Assembly: GCA_022264855.1 (NCBI GenBank)
Contig: JABYQU010000002.1
Span: 620,001-684,000 of the forward strand
DNA from: Lenzites betulinus
Lineage: Eukaryota; Basidiomycota; Agaricomycetes; Polyporales; Polyporaceae
Reading direction: 5' to 3'
DNA length: 64,000 nt
Below the pieces are notes generated by a model. That model searched no databases. It had not been told where the DNA came from and worked only from the letters and a program-made list of their open reading frames with translations. Numbering within the stretch: position 1 is the first letter of the stretch; every line of letters begins with the position of its first letter. A program made the translations under genes and the position numbers. Positions 10,729 through 23,136 of this stretch are shown here, piece after piece.

Positions 10729-13047
10729 TCAGCACTCGCCGAGGAACTGGTTCTTCGGGAACGGCTGCTTGAAGTCGTCCCGCCACGTCGTCAGGTTGGG
10801 GTTGGTGTACGCCTCCATGTACTCGTTGATATACGCCTGAGTGGGGAAGTCCGCTGGGTCGCAGCCGATGTTGATGGCATCCGGGTCCTGGTAGACGCGG
10901 ATGTAGTCGACCTTCATGCTCACCGGGAAATCCAGGTGGTCCAGGTCGACGAAGCCGAAGTTCGTCGACATGCCCAAGTTGGCAATGAGGTACTGCAGGA
11001 GCGTCAGCCTCGGGCGTCCATAAATTTGCTCGACGCTACTCACCATAGGCTCCTGAGGGACCGGACGAGGGCCGATCTCGACAGCGGTATCGGCAGCGAA
11101 ACCAGCCTGTTTCAAAGTCCACGCCAGTTTGCCATTGGCAATCCAGCTGATGTACTACGTTTGGTGTCAGCGCAGGGAACACGTCGTCGAACTGCCGCAC
11201 TCACACCCTCATCGAAGCCGGGCTTGTATTGGATACCATACACGGAGTAAACGTTTCCAGTGCCCTCGTATGCTTCCTGGTCTAAATCTCGTGTCAGATA
11301 TGTAACAGGCCATTTTAGGAAGGACTCTTACTCGTCTCGGTTACTACAGAGCTAGCTTGCTGGAAGGCACCACCCTTGTAACCGTTTAGTTCACTGATGG
11401 TATCGTTAGGGATGATGAGAGTGGCGCTCGTGTTGAACCATGTATAGGCTGCGTTGAAGGGCTGTGAAGCAGAGTGTTAGTGATACTGATAGATGGAACA
11501 GATTTTGCTACGTACACCCCACTGAGCCGATTGAGATACCTGTCCAGTCAGCGGTTCGCCGGTGATCTGATATGGATGTGTTAAGTCATAGCATCCTCAA
11601 AATATAACAGCATACACACCTGGGCCTCGAAAATATCGATTTCAGGGGCGGAGCGACCGACGTAAGTCCCGTCAGAGTGCATGGGGCCAGGGTGGGATTC
11701 TCCCGCGCAAGTGCATCGCGAGAGGCGCTGGCCGGGAAGGAAGGACAGCACGCCGCCGACGGACTTGTCGCCGTTGACTGTGGCCTCCAATGGGAGCCCC
11801 TTGAGGGTCTGATTCGCAACTGTACCAACGTCGCAGGAGTCGTACGTGTATGGCCACTGCACACGTAGTCAGTGATCCCTGCCATGTCGCCTTAAATAAG
11901 CACGTACCATGCCCTCGAGACTAGCACCGTAGCCAGCACGCCCCAAGTTGCCCATCGTCCAGATAGCAGGCCACAGACCGACGACGTTGTTGACACCAGG
12001 GAGCACGACCGAGGTGAGGACCATACCACCAGTGAAGCAGAACTTGTTCCACGTCGACATCATTCCTCCTTGGAAGTTCAGCCCGTGGGTCTCCTTCCGG
12101 CTCAGAGTGATGACCAGGGAGCCGTTGGTAGTCGTGATTGCCTCAGGATCATACCACTCCATGTTGTTCGTTTGCCAGTAGTGCAGATCCACAGCCTCCC
12201 AGTAGGGGTCATCACCCGGGTAGAAAGTGCGGCCGTCGACGTTGAACTCGTCGCTCCAGACAAGTTGCCAGTCCTTGCCGCTGTCGAAATCGGGGTAAGT
12301 GTGGGCATCCGAGGGCGTTTCGAGGTCAATAAGGCCCCAATTGCCAGGCATGGAGGGGACCTGGCCTGTCGCATTGATTCCCCCCAAGTTGAATCCTCCC
12401 AGGGTGGAGAGGGGGTGCTTGGTGAAGTAGCTAATCAAGGGATATCCAGCGCTAGAAGAAGACGAGACTTTTAGAAAACGCCAACTTGATTGGAACATGA
12501 CGCCTCACAAGAGCGCGAGTATGCCAGCGCCGAGGACGAACAAGCATCCGAGGTTGACGAGACCTCTGGTGGTGAAAATGTGTCCTCCCTGGTCGTTCTT
12601 CCTGTCTCGCCGCGGATCAGGGTTGTGAAGGTAGTCGTCGCCTTCAGGGTGGTCGATGGAGAGCGCTGCGCCCCAAGACGAAGGATCGGGCGAGAGCGAG
12701 AACTACGCTCGCATGCCATTTCGTGTTACAGTCGTAAATATCGACTAAGGCTCACAACACACCTTGTCGGAGAGCGAGACGGGCATGGAGGCCGTCTTTC
12801 CGGAGTACCTGGACTCATTCTGACGTGGTAGGCACGCCTGAGAAAGACAAGCGGTGTGAGACAACGGCTGTGCACTCACGAGTGACATGTCGCTGGCCAT
12901 GGTACGTAGTGGCTTGGGGCCACGAGCGAGCGCGGCCTGCACGCCCGGAGCACCCGGCCCACCCGAGGGAGTAAGGAGGTTTGCGGTGGAGGGGGTATTC
13001 GACTGATTGTATTTCATCCTCGGGTTTGGGCCCAAGGCGGACGCCAT
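10729..13047 (-). CDS. KRE6: KRE6/SKN1-type GH16 beta-glucan synthesis protein, copy A
   Basis: A minus-strand gene with many introns. The N-terminus from [11 protein letters not shown] is a Ser/Pro-rich cytosolic tail; a membrane anchor follows ([19 protein letters not shown], about 12510-12570), so this is a type II membrane protein. The luminal part has the SKN1/KRE6 hallmarks [39 protein letters not shown] and the GH16-type acid motif EIDIFE (E-x-D-x-x-E) near 11640, complete. It ends in FLGEC. In yeast Kre6 is needed for beta-1,6-glucan in the wall. Copy B lies directly downstream in the same orientation with matching exon layout, so the pair is a tandem duplicate. The ATG at 13047 is the first with this N-terminus. 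Confidence 0.92.
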
Positions 13048-13543
13048 GACAACTTGTGAGCGAGAGTGAGTAGACGAGCAAAGAACGCGGGTGTGAGCAA
13101 GCAGGGGGTATGGGGCGGGTACGGAGAGAGGAGAAATACAGGCGAGGAGGAGAGAGAGGGATAAGGAGCCGAGGGATGCGTCTGCGAAGGCGGGCGTAGT
13201 CAAGTCGGGGCACCACCGTGGGAGCCGCCTTCCCCATCCGGCCCCGCGGCCAATCACCGCCCAGGCTCCCTGCGTCACGTCTGTCTGTCTTGGGTGATGA
13301 TGGTAGCCCTTCCTGCTAATTGCCTCCCCTAGCAGCAGCATGCCATCGCTCGGGCTCGGAGACGGTCAGCATGCCGCACGTCGACAACAAAATAACGATA
13401 TATTGTAGTAGATCGAAGCGTAAATCTGCAACCAACCCATAAGCATCGCGCGAAAGAAAGGGAAGAGTGCTCGCGCTCACAATCCAAAGGCCGTACACTC
13501 CACACTACAGTAAGTACCAAGGGTATACACAGAGGAGAAATCA
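13048..13543. promoter_or_regulatory. Spacer between the two KRE6-like genes
   Basis: A 496-base gap serving as 5' region of copy A and 3' region of copy B. It carries one CCAAT box at 13250-13254, about 200 bases before the copy A start on the minus strand. Pyrimidine-rich on the minus strand near the start. No other gene seen. Confidence 0.35.
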
Positions 13544-15941
13544 TCAGTCGCAGCCCGTGACCAGCCTGTTCTTCGGTATCGTCTGCTTGAAGTCATCCAC
13601 CCAGGTTGTGAGCAGCGGGTTGGTATATGCTTCAATGTACCTGTTCGAAAGTCAGTGCGAAGGTCCTCGCAACGCCATCAGGCGCGTCGACGTACTCCTT
13701 GATATACGCCTCAGTGGGGAAGTCCTCTGGGTCGCAGCCGACATTGATAGCGTCGGGGTCTTGGTACACGCGAATGTAGTCTACACGGAGCGTCGATGGG
13801 AACTGCAGGTGGTCAAAGTCGACGTTGCCGAAGTTCCGCGACATGCCCAAGTTCATGATCAAGTACTGACAGGGGAGGAACGTCAGCGCGTCGCTAACTG
13901 CGGGAGGGGCTTAAGTACCATCGGCTCCTGGGGGACAGGCCGGTCGCTGATCTCCACAATCGGGTCTGCAGCCATCCCGGCCTGGTGAAGCACCCATGCG
14001 AGCTGCCCGTTCGCGATCCACGACATGTACTACGCGACATTTCGGATCAGCGCTAGCGGCAAACGCGTACGAAAAGTACTCACGGCGTCACCAAAGCCCG
14101 GCTTGTATTGGAACCCGTAGACTGAGTATTGCGCGCCACTGAACTCGTACGCCTGCTGATCTGTTTTGACATCCTGTGAGCTCTCACGATACCCGGTGGA
14201 ATAGCGAGCTGTACGCACTCGTCTCTGAGACCACGGATGTAGCCTGCTGATACACGCCACCCTGGTAGCTGTTCAGCTGGCTCTTCGTGGTGTCCAGGAT
14301 CTCCAAGTTGGCAGAGGTGTTGTACCACTCGTAGGCGTTGTTGAAGGGCTGTGCGAAGTAAAAAGTGTCAGCGAGTCATACACGAAGGCTGCGTCTGTAC
14401 TCACGCCCCACTGCCCGGATTGTGATACGGCTCCGATTTTGCCAGGCGTACCGGCACCACCGACCTGCGCGACGAGGTGAATATCGTAACCCTCCCCAGA
14501 ACGCAGTCATCACAAACCTGAGCCTCAAACATGTCGATTTCAGGCGCGGAGCGTCCGACATAGTCGCCGTTGTCGTGCACGGGGCCAGGGTGCGACTCGC
14601 CGGGACAAGTGCAGCGCGAAAGCCGCTGGCCGGGCAGGAAGGACAGCACACCGCCATTCCCCTTGTCGCCGTTGATCGTCGCAGACATGGGCAGGCCGTT
14701 GATGGTCTGGTTCGGCGCCGTGCCGACGTCGCACGCGTCGTAGGTATACGGCCACTAATAGCACACGGCATCACGGTGAGCCCTGCTCCACTGCTTCCTA
14801 AGGCCGGCACCGCGACACTCACCATCCCGTCAAGCGACGCGCCGTACCCAGCGCGGCCCAAATTGCCCATCGCCCACACCGCGGGCCACAGGCCCTGCAC
14901 GTTATTAAAGCCCGGCAGCATCACCCGCGCCTCGACGAGGCCCCCCGTGAAGCAGAACTTGTTCCACGTCGACATCATGCCCCCCGTGAAGTTCAGGTTG
15001 TGGTTCTCCTTCCGCGAGAGCGTGATCTCGAGCGAGCCGTTGCGCGTCATGATCGCCTCCGGGTCGTACCACTCCAGGTTGTTCGTCTGCCAGTAGTGCA
15101 GGTCGGCCGCCTCCCAGTACGGGTCGTCGCCGGGGTAGAAGGTGCGTCCGTCCGTGTTGAACTCGTCGCTGAACACGAGCTGCCAGGTCTTGCCGCTCAC
15201 GTAGTCCGGCCTGGTGTGTGCATCTATCGGCGTTTCAAGGTCGATTAGGCCCCAGTTGCCGGGCAGCGCGGGGACCTGGCCTGTCCCATTGATACCACCG
15301 AGATTGAATCCTCCGAGCGTGGAAAGTGGATTGCGCGTAAAGAAGCTTATCAAAGGATAGCCAGCACTACACACATCCAGGTAAGTAAGCGGTGCGCACG
15401 CCGAAAAGCGCAAATTAGGCTCGTACAAGAGTGTGATGATGCCCACGGCGAGGACAATGATGCAGCCGAGGTTCATAAGCCCTCGTGCAGTGAAAATGTT
15501 TCCGCTTCGGTCGCCCTTGCGATCCCGCCTCGGATCGGGATTGTGCAGGCTGTCGTCCGGTTCCGGGCCATCCACCAGCAGTGAGCTGCCCAACGCACCC
15601 GGGTCCAGGGGGAGCACATACTGCAGACGGGGTCGTCAACCTCGTTTCCAGGCCGTCGTCATCCTGCTGCGCGTACCTTCTCTGAAATAGACGGCGGTAC
15701 GTGGCCCGATGAGGGATCGAAGTTGTTCTACATTTAACGTTCGGTTAGTCTTGTATCTCACTATATGCGAACGAGCACCGACAAGAGAGCCAGAGCTCGC
15801 GGACGCGCGGAGGGAGCGCGGGCCACTGGCGAAGGCAGGCTTCGGGTCTTCGAATTGGTTCTGGGGCGTCAGCAGCGAGGTGCTTGAGGGCGCGACATTC
15901 TGGTAGTAGCGCCTCTGCGAGTTCGCAGGCGGGGGAGGCAT
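13544..15941 (-). CDS. KRE6: KRE6/SKN1-type GH16 beta-glucan synthesis protein, copy B
   Basis: Same architecture as copy A: a Ser/Pro-rich cytosolic N-terminus from MPPPPANSQRRYY, a membrane anchor (GLMNLGCIIVLAVGIITLL), then a luminal SKN1/KRE6 domain with [39 protein letters not shown] and the GH16-type acid motif EIDMFE near 14540. The cytosolic NPDPRRDRK block before the membrane is shared with copy A. The last exon splices from ...AYIKE to YIEAYTN and ends KNRLVTGCD with two stops in a row (TGATGA). The two copies differ enough throughout that the duplication is not recent. Start at the first ATG (15941); the frame upstream of it has only non-ATG triplets. Confidence 0.92.
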
Positions 15942-17512
15942 GTCGGTCGGGAGCAAGGGCGAGAAGGGACCAATATAGTGCAGCAGAAACGACTGTTCCC
16001 CCTCAGAAGGCGGGTGGTGGTATTACAAGAGAAAGGTTGGGATGGGGGGCGGTGTGCCGCAGGTGAGATCGCAACAAGGATATGGCAGTGGCGTGCACGC
16101 CCCCTTGGGAATCCAAAGTATCGCCCAGAGCTGCCTGACTCTGGACGCGGGGCCAGGGCGCGCTGCCACTGCGCTGGGACCGGACGCTATCCCGCATGCG
16201 GGGGCGCACAACATCAAAAGATGCCATCTCCATTACACAGGCTGGCGAGACACGGGGTCAATTCAGTCGGAATATGCACCGAGTGGGAGGGCGCGCGGCC
16301 GGAGGCGGTATGATGGCACGCGCCAGGCTGTCCGGACGCAGCCCTGCGGGCGTCTCCGCCACGCCCCGAGCGTTCAGTGCATAGCGCCGTGAGACATGTC
16401 TATTTCCTGCACAAAACAACACAGGTGAGCTCGGGGACGTCGTGGAGGTCTCATCCGGTGCATACCTCGGCTGCCGTATATCGTCAGAGACCACATCTGC
16501 GCGGACGGTCTGCTAACGCACGGCGAACAAGCCCGGTCCCGGAACGCAACTGTCAAACCACCTTTCTCTCAGAAAGGGCTTGACCATAACGGACGTGTCC
16601 CCTCGGAGACAACAGATACCGCATTGGCATCCTGACAATAGATGTCGATGAGACCGAACGCTAATTGCAATTGGTCACTCACCACAGGTCTTCGGCGGAT
16701 CAACGTGGCCGTATATGGACCGGCCGAGACGCCTTCAAATGCCCGCTGCCCGCGGTCGGGGGGAGCGAGCCCCTGTAGCTAGCTATAGAGCGTGTGCAGG
16801 ACTGGAAGGGGGGCCGGTGGGATGGGCGATCGGAAAGTACTGAATGTGCACGACGAACATGCATGTCCCGACCAGCGTCGCTTCCTTGAAGTTCGGGAAA
16901 GTAGCGAGCTCGGTTGCCCGGGACGCCACAAACTTGTTTGCAACTCGCGTGGCAACGGTGTATACCACGGTTCGTGCCTTTCCGGTCAGGTCACTCCGGC
17001 GAATTCCAACCTATTCCAACTCAAAACAGGTTCACGGGCGAGTCTACCCGGTAATAGTGTACGTCAAATATATGAAGGTAGTGAGTGTCCAAAAAGTCCG
17101 TGAGCATCAAAATCGATAGCGATGGGGGGCTATACCCAGCATGCAGCAACATGGCAGTATCGTATCGTATACGTACGTAAGGTACAGTACAGCAGGCCGC
17201 ACTCTACAGCGATAATCAAATGGTACGTACTATATGCACGGCAGTCGACGTATATATACATCTGCGCCTCGACAACGAAGCTCGCGGCTCCTACGCACCG
17301 ACGACCAGTGTCCGAGCACGAGTCCTGTCCCACCAGCAGCACAATCCGTGAGTGTCAGTACTAAGCTCCTACTTACTACAGTATATAAATTAGCTTCCGC
17401 GCCACCGGTCGGTGCCCCGGAAGCACAGACATGATCCGACACCAGCTCGGCGCGATGCCACAGCGTCCGCGCACGAAGCGGCGACGCGGCCCTGGCCGCT
17501 CGCGCCCATCGC
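15942..17512. other. Long gap inside the glucan-gene trio, no gene seen
   Basis: A 1.57 kb gap holding the 5' region of KRE6 copy B and the 3' region of the GH5 gene. Several short frames exist on both strands, none with recognisable content. A stretch at about 17150-17250 is locally rich in GTAC and TATAC steps (palindromic short words), unlike the flanks. One ATTGG (CCAAT complement) lies near 16670. Confidence 0.3.
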
Positions 17513-20292
17513 TCATGACGCGCGCACGGGCGCAGGAGTGACGTACGACCGCGGGGCGTACGCGCGCCGCGCGGCGGCGGACGACGCGGCAGGGCACGGG
17601 TCGGGCGAGGCGCTGGGGCCCATCCACGGGTCGAGGTAGCCGCACGACGCGATGGGCACCCACACGCTCGCGGTGTCCGACGGGTTGTTCCAGCTGCCCT
17701 CGGCGAGCGTCGACGTCGCTGCGCCGCTGACCGCGGTGACGGTGGGCGCGGGCAGCGAGATGGGCGCGCCAGTCTGCGTGTACTGCGGGATCGTCGCGGT
17801 GTCGTCGATGTCGGTGAGGGACGTGGGCGGCCAGGCGAGCGCGGCCTGTGCGGTGGCGGCGATCTGGCCGGCGCCGGAGCCGCCGGTCATCCACGCCTTC
17901 AGCGATCCGGTGAAGGGCTCGCTGTTGTCGCATGAGCCCTGGGAGTCGCGGGGGTCCGTGGGCATCCAGCCCTCCTGAATGCCAAGCTGGTAGGACCAGG
18001 CGGGGGACTCGGGGCGCCCGGAGATGGTGGAGTTGCCAACTTTCCACGTCCAGAAGAACCAGTTCTGTGAGTGATGAGTTGTTAGCACCGCCTTTTCTGC
18101 GTATATGCGTGCGAGACGACATACTTGAAGCGCAGACATGCTCTGGAGCGCGAAGTCCTTCATGTCCGCTTTCCACGTGGCGTTGTACTTGGTGTAGTCG
18201 GTGTAATCGTCGCAGTCGCCAACCTTGGTAAAGCTTGACGACGTGAACGACCCGTCATAGCGCGCGCCGAGGTTCACACCGTTCAGCCACTTGCCGCAGT
18301 CGTTGATCCCTAGACTCCATTCGCCGACGTGAGTCATGCCAAAGGTGTTCATCGACGTGTTCTGGCCCGCCGCCCACGCGTCGCAGGCCTGGTTCGCCGT
18401 TACCCGCGTGCCGTAGTCGTCCGCCGACTGCCCGCTGAAGCAGAGGTACTGGTGGATATCCAGCTGCGTCCGATCGGCGTTGCGGAGGTAAGTCTGCCAG
18501 TTGGTAAGACCGAGGAACGCGTCGTGGAAGACAACCCATGGTCCGTTGCCCTCGCCCGTACCGCTCGCGTTGCGGACGATGTTGTACGCCTCCAGATAGC
18601 TACAACTCCGTTAGATCTTGCCACCATCAATGAACGGGAATGGAACTCACAAGCGCTGGATAGCATCCTTGCCGATGGTAGGACCAAAAGGCTCGTTCAT
18701 GATACCGAAGAGCGGAATGACGTCCTTGTACTCTGGTTGCGAAATGAACTCGGCGATGATACGGATGTAGTCGAGCGCCCGCTCGGCGTTGGCGATACCC
18801 ATGGGGCCGAGTAGCACGTTAATGTTACCAAGCTTGCTGGAGTGGTTCCAGCCGTTTTGGGAACCGGGGAGGGCATGAAGGTCGAGGTTGATCCGCAAGC
18901 CATACTTGCGTGCCCACTCGATAGCCTTGAGGAAGTAACTGGAGAGAAAAAGATCAATACGATGAACTGGCAAACAAGATTGATTATACTAACGTCCAAG
19001 ACGTCTTCGGGAGGAAGGGCTCGTTCTCGCGAACTTCGATGGCCCAGTACGCAATGGGAATGCGAACGAAGTTGAGACCCGCAGCCGCGATCTCAGCGAA
19101 ATCCTGTTCGGTCTACGATTGCCAAGGTCTTTAGCCAACAATATCGCCTGTCCCGGGCGTCGTTACTCACAATGAAAGTCTTGTAGTGATTCTCAAGCGT
19201 CGCAGCAAGCGTGTTATCCGCAGTCAAGAGTTCGCTTAGAGTCCACTCGTCGACCGCTGGACTGGAGGCGTTGATGTACTTCTCGTACAATGCGGGAACA
19301 CTTCCACGATATTAGTAAAGCAGGCTCTCTGTCACTCGATGATTACTCACATGAACTAGAGAAACCCGGTGAGTATATGAAATAACGTGGAGGGCGTGAA
19401 CATAACGTACCGGTTCCGTAACAAGCCATCCGCCAATGTTCACTCTGAGGAGATGATCGGCTGGTGAGTCACGTAGCTGCGGAAAAATCAAAGGTCGTAC
19501 GCACCCTCGGATAGGATCAACGCCGTATTGGAACGACTCGTTGAGAGCAGGAGTCCAAGACTGTGGCCGTGCGCCACTCACCAACGGATTCGCAGGATCG
19601 TAATACCAGGTTCCACCATGCTCGTTGGAGTACGTAAACGTCGAGCCATCAAACCTCGTTACAGTGCTTCCGTCCCCGCCGCTGACCGCCGCTAGTGCCG
19701 TAGGAGTAGTCGTAGTACCCGAATCACTGCTGCCAGACGCATCAGACGAGGCGGCGCCACTGGCCGCGTTGTTGCTCGCGTTATTCTGCTTCGGCTTGAT
19801 GACAGCGAAGTAGACAGGGACCACGACGGCGACGACAATAACAGCAAGGACGATGAGAGCAATGACAATGATCCTCCGGCGGGACTTTGATGGAGCAGAC
19901 TTATATGCAGCACCCTTCTCGTTGCGGTAAGCAGAATCGTCCACCTGGCCCTTGGGGCCGGAGAGGGAGTCGGCGTAGTCGTATCCATAGAATCCGCGCG
20001 AACTCCGCGAATTGAGCGCGTCAGAGGAGCCTTCGGGGCCGACGTTCACCATGGTAGGCTCGCTGCCCTTGGAAGACGCATACGACGCGCGGTTGTCTTC
20101 GTAGCGTGCGGCACCCATGAAGCGCGGTATCGCAGTGTCCATCGGGAGGTCGTCAGGGTCATCATGATGGAGCTCGAGGGGCTGCGTCTCGGGAGTGTAG
20201 AACAGGGTATTGCGGGCTTCTCCGTGCTCGGTTGGTGGCTGGAGGTTGGCGTGGTTGTCGTCCGAGACGGGCTGGTAGGACGAGCTGGACAT
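17513..20292 (-). CDS. Membrane-anchored GH5 (subfamily 9) exo-beta-1,3-glucanase
   Basis: The N-terminus (residues 1-140, from MSSSSYQPVS) is polar and cytosolic; a strong membrane segment follows at residues about 141-163 after a KSRRR stop, then a Ser/Thr/Gly-rich stalk. The catalytic domain begins at GVNIGGWLVTEP and shows FVRIPIAYWA, LDLHALPGSQNGWNHS, the acid/base site IMNEPFG, the substrate motif LDIHQY and the nucleophile in HVGEWSLG, all as in fungal exo-1,3-glucanases. Cysteines in the C-terminal half are kept. This corresponds to the type II membrane glucan 1,3-beta-glucosidases (ExgD-like). It lies next to two KRE6-type genes in the same orientation, which suggests a shared cell-wall role. 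Confidence 0.92.
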
Positions 20293-21596
20293 CGTGGGGC
20301 CTACGCAGTGCGCTGCGAGGAGAAAGGAGCGACTGGAGATGGAGAAAGGCGGGGACGGTCAGAAGGGATCAAGGGCAAAGATATATGAGCATCGGCAAGG
20401 CTCACGGGACGGGTGTTACGTCGTCGGAGATGGGCTAGCGTGTCGTCGCGCGTGTGCTTGGCAGATGCAAGGCTTGACGTGGGCGGGACGGGAGGTCGTG
20501 CGCCAGGGGCGGAGGCGACGAGGAGGGCGGGGTATGTACAGGAGGCGGAAAAATGGCAGGAAGGCGAGCAGGCGTGCAGGGGCGAGGGAGGAGCGAGGAA
20601 GACTCCGAAGAGGGCCGGGCAAGCTCAGCTCGCGGTGGTGCGGGCCCCCTCAGGCACAGAGAGGCAGCTCGGCGTGGCGGCTTGGCTCGGCTCTCTGCCA
20701 GGCTAACGAAATCGATCTTGATTGGCCAACCAGAGGGCTGCACCATTTTGACCAGCCCCGCTTCTGCCTATGACCTCATCGAAAAAAATGCGGTGACACA
20801 CTCCCGCGTGGACGGTGGCGGTGGCGTCCCTCTGCCTTCGGGATCGCCGCGGCGAAGCTTATGCATATATACCACTATCAACCTCCCAGATTCCATATCA
20901 CTACAGGAATACTTAACACACGCACAGTAACATTCGCGAGTAACTTTGTGCCATGGTCAGAACACCTGCGAAGTACTGAGAGGGGTCACCATATGAGAAG
21001 CGCTGAAGCGGCTCACGGAGAGGCGGAAGTCCTCGGAAAACGGAGGCCCTCGGTCATGCCGCCCATGACTATAATTCAACGGCTGAGGGAGGCCGGATAA
21101 AGATAGGGTCTGCCGGAGAGGCTGAGACGGGGGTAATGTAAACGCGCGGACTGCGGACTCATACGACCAAGGTACTGCGGGGAGGCTGATATTAATAGGG
21201 TACTTGCCTGAGGGGACCAAGCCTGGGGTGTATGGACTCCCAAGAATCCCAAGTGCGCCGTTTTCAAGCCAATGGTTCATACAGTACAGTAGTTGTTCTT
21301 TTTCTGCGGTGTTCTCATCATTCGCGGATAGTTCGAGTGCGCATATCATATGTTATGTTAGCCCCTACCGGACGCGCATCACGGTCTGAATTGCCCTAAA
21401 TCTATTCATAACTGGATAGTTTCATGAGTAGATGTAATGCGGTACGGCAGAATACGGCCGAAGAGAGGAGAGCACCTTGTCACTGACGGTGATGCGAAGT
21501 GCGCACGAGCTGCTTAATTGCTTTGTTGAAGCTGTGATCGACATGCGCTTCACAAGAACGGGATAAATCGCGCCGCATGCTTATTCTTCCAGGCCC
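20293..21596. promoter_or_regulatory. 5' region of the GH5 gene and 3' region of the SNAPC1-like gene
   Basis: A 1.3 kb gap. An ATATAT word near 20378-20383 lies about 90 bases before the GH5 start on the minus strand, and a CCAAT complement (ATTGG) sits at 20721-20725. A 130-codon frame at 20957-21349 on the minus strand starts with a true ATG, but its content is not recognisable and it is not called. Confidence 0.35.
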
Positions 21597-22884
21597 CTAC
21601 CTTTGTAAACCCTCTTCAACCATTCCCGCGCCCTCCAGCAACGCCAGTATACCACCAGTTGCACCCATTCCAGCCCTCTCTCGCAGTTCATTCACCGCCT
21701 TCTCCACGCGTGCAAGCCCCGTCTTCTCACCGCCCTCGCCGCCGACCTCGAGGCCATTCTCGGCGGCCATTTCGTCGATCCGCTTCAGCCGCTCCAGCAC
21801 AGCTTCGTTCGCCCGTCGTAGGGCAGCGTGTTGAGGGCCGTCGGGTGGATCCGTATGAAGTGTCGCCAGCAGCTCGTTTTTGTGGGCAGAATAGTTCGCA
21901 AGCGACCCAGCAGGAGCCTGTGCGAATAGGGCGTGGCCAGTATGCACTGGCACGAGGTTGGGGGTGGTAGGATCCCACGCCATATGAGAGTTCGGTAGAT
22001 TCGCAGGCAGTGCGACGTAGGTCCGATCCACGTATCGTTCCAGAGACAGAAGAGCTTCTTTCGCCTTGCGCATTTTGTCACGTTTAGATGGACGGCCCTT
22101 CTTCTTGGGAGGGGCGCTGGGTCCGGGGTCTTGGGTCGACGCATTGGGAGTGGGTGCCTGTAAGGTTGTAAAGTGTTCCTGCCCATCCAGAACGAGTATC
22201 TCTCGGGGCAGACTGCTCGGATTTTGGGCATTTAGAGACGAGTGCGGGATGATGTAGAAAGACTGGGCATCCAGCATCTTAGCAAGGATGTGAGTAACGT
22301 ATGGCTTGAGAGGTTGCAAGTCAGAGTCTTCCAGCGCGGCAGATATTGAGAGCATGTCTTGGTATAGGTCTATGTCTGAGTCAGCCTACTAGGAAGATGC
22401 TGCGAAATGGGAAGCGTAGTATTCGTCACCTGCTGGTATTGTTATATATGGTATTGAGGTGATAGGCGGTGCAGACGTTGAGGGTTGAGTGTCGTGGAAA
22501 GTATACAGGGCGAACAGTGCAGTCACTCGTGCAAGAGGTGGTTCAGACTTTCCCATACGTTCTGAGAGTGCGAAGGTGTGAGCAATATGGAACATGAGTA
22601 AACGACTTCTACATACCAATAAAAAGCCTCTCAGTTATTTTGACGAAGGACTGCCGGGTACGTCCGTCATGAACGCGCAGATGAAGCCAGGACCAGCCTT
22701 GTTCCTTCCATAGCTTCTTAAACAGCTCAAACGGCCGAAGTGTCGCATTGTATTGCTCAGAAAATGCGCTGAGCAGCGTGGAGATATCATCACGAAGAGG
22801 TGTAATGTATAGGGATGACGTGAAGTAGTTGGGCTGAAGGGTGATCTCCCCTCTTGAACTAGACGGCTCGGGGGCGATGGACAT
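21597..22884 (-). CDS. SNAPC1: SNAPC1 (SNAP43)-like subunit of the snRNA-activating complex
   Basis: The N-terminal half contains DDISTLLSAFSEQYNATLRPF, then ELFKKLWKEQGWSWLH, ARVTALFALYTFHDTQ and the ITIPADIDLYQDMLS region. This order (short acidic start, F-x-x-LW helix, a repeated YxLYxFY/THDTQ-like helix, then a linker and long helix) matches the SNAPc SNAP43 family, whose human member helps recruit RNA polymerase II and III to small nuclear RNA promoters. The C-terminal half has a KKKGRPSKRDKMRKAKE basic (AT-hook-like GRP) patch and coiled-coil-type helices. Baker's yeast lacks SNAPc, so presence here is a basal-fungal trait. Start at MSIAPEPSSS (22884); 252 bases separate it from the divergent IMA1 gene. 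Confidence 0.7.
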
Positions 22885-23136
22885 GCTGGCGAGACGGAAA
22901 AGAGGAAAGCAGCCTCCCGGAAGGAAGCGCCGAAGCGTGACGGTCCGCAAGGCCAAGCAGAACACAACAGCGCGAACGCGTCTCGCGCACGTGCAGTGCG
23001 GAGAACCGCCAAACCGCTTCTTGTCTCCCGCTCGGTTCCGTTCTCGTCCTCCTCAGCCACATCGCACCGTCTGTCGGTCACTCCGCTCTCCCATGTACCG
23101 CTCTCCATAATCGAACTGCTGCGATTCTTCCCCACG
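22885..23136. promoter_or_regulatory. Compact divergent promoter, SNAPC1-like / IMA1
   Basis: Only 252 bases separate the two start codons, so both genes must share upstream elements. No TATA box is evident in it. Confidence 0.4.

Noticed and set aside
20957..21349. A 130-codon minus-strand frame with a true ATG
   Set aside because: No recognisable family, no splice continuation, and it sits in the 3' flank of another gene; left as intergenic.
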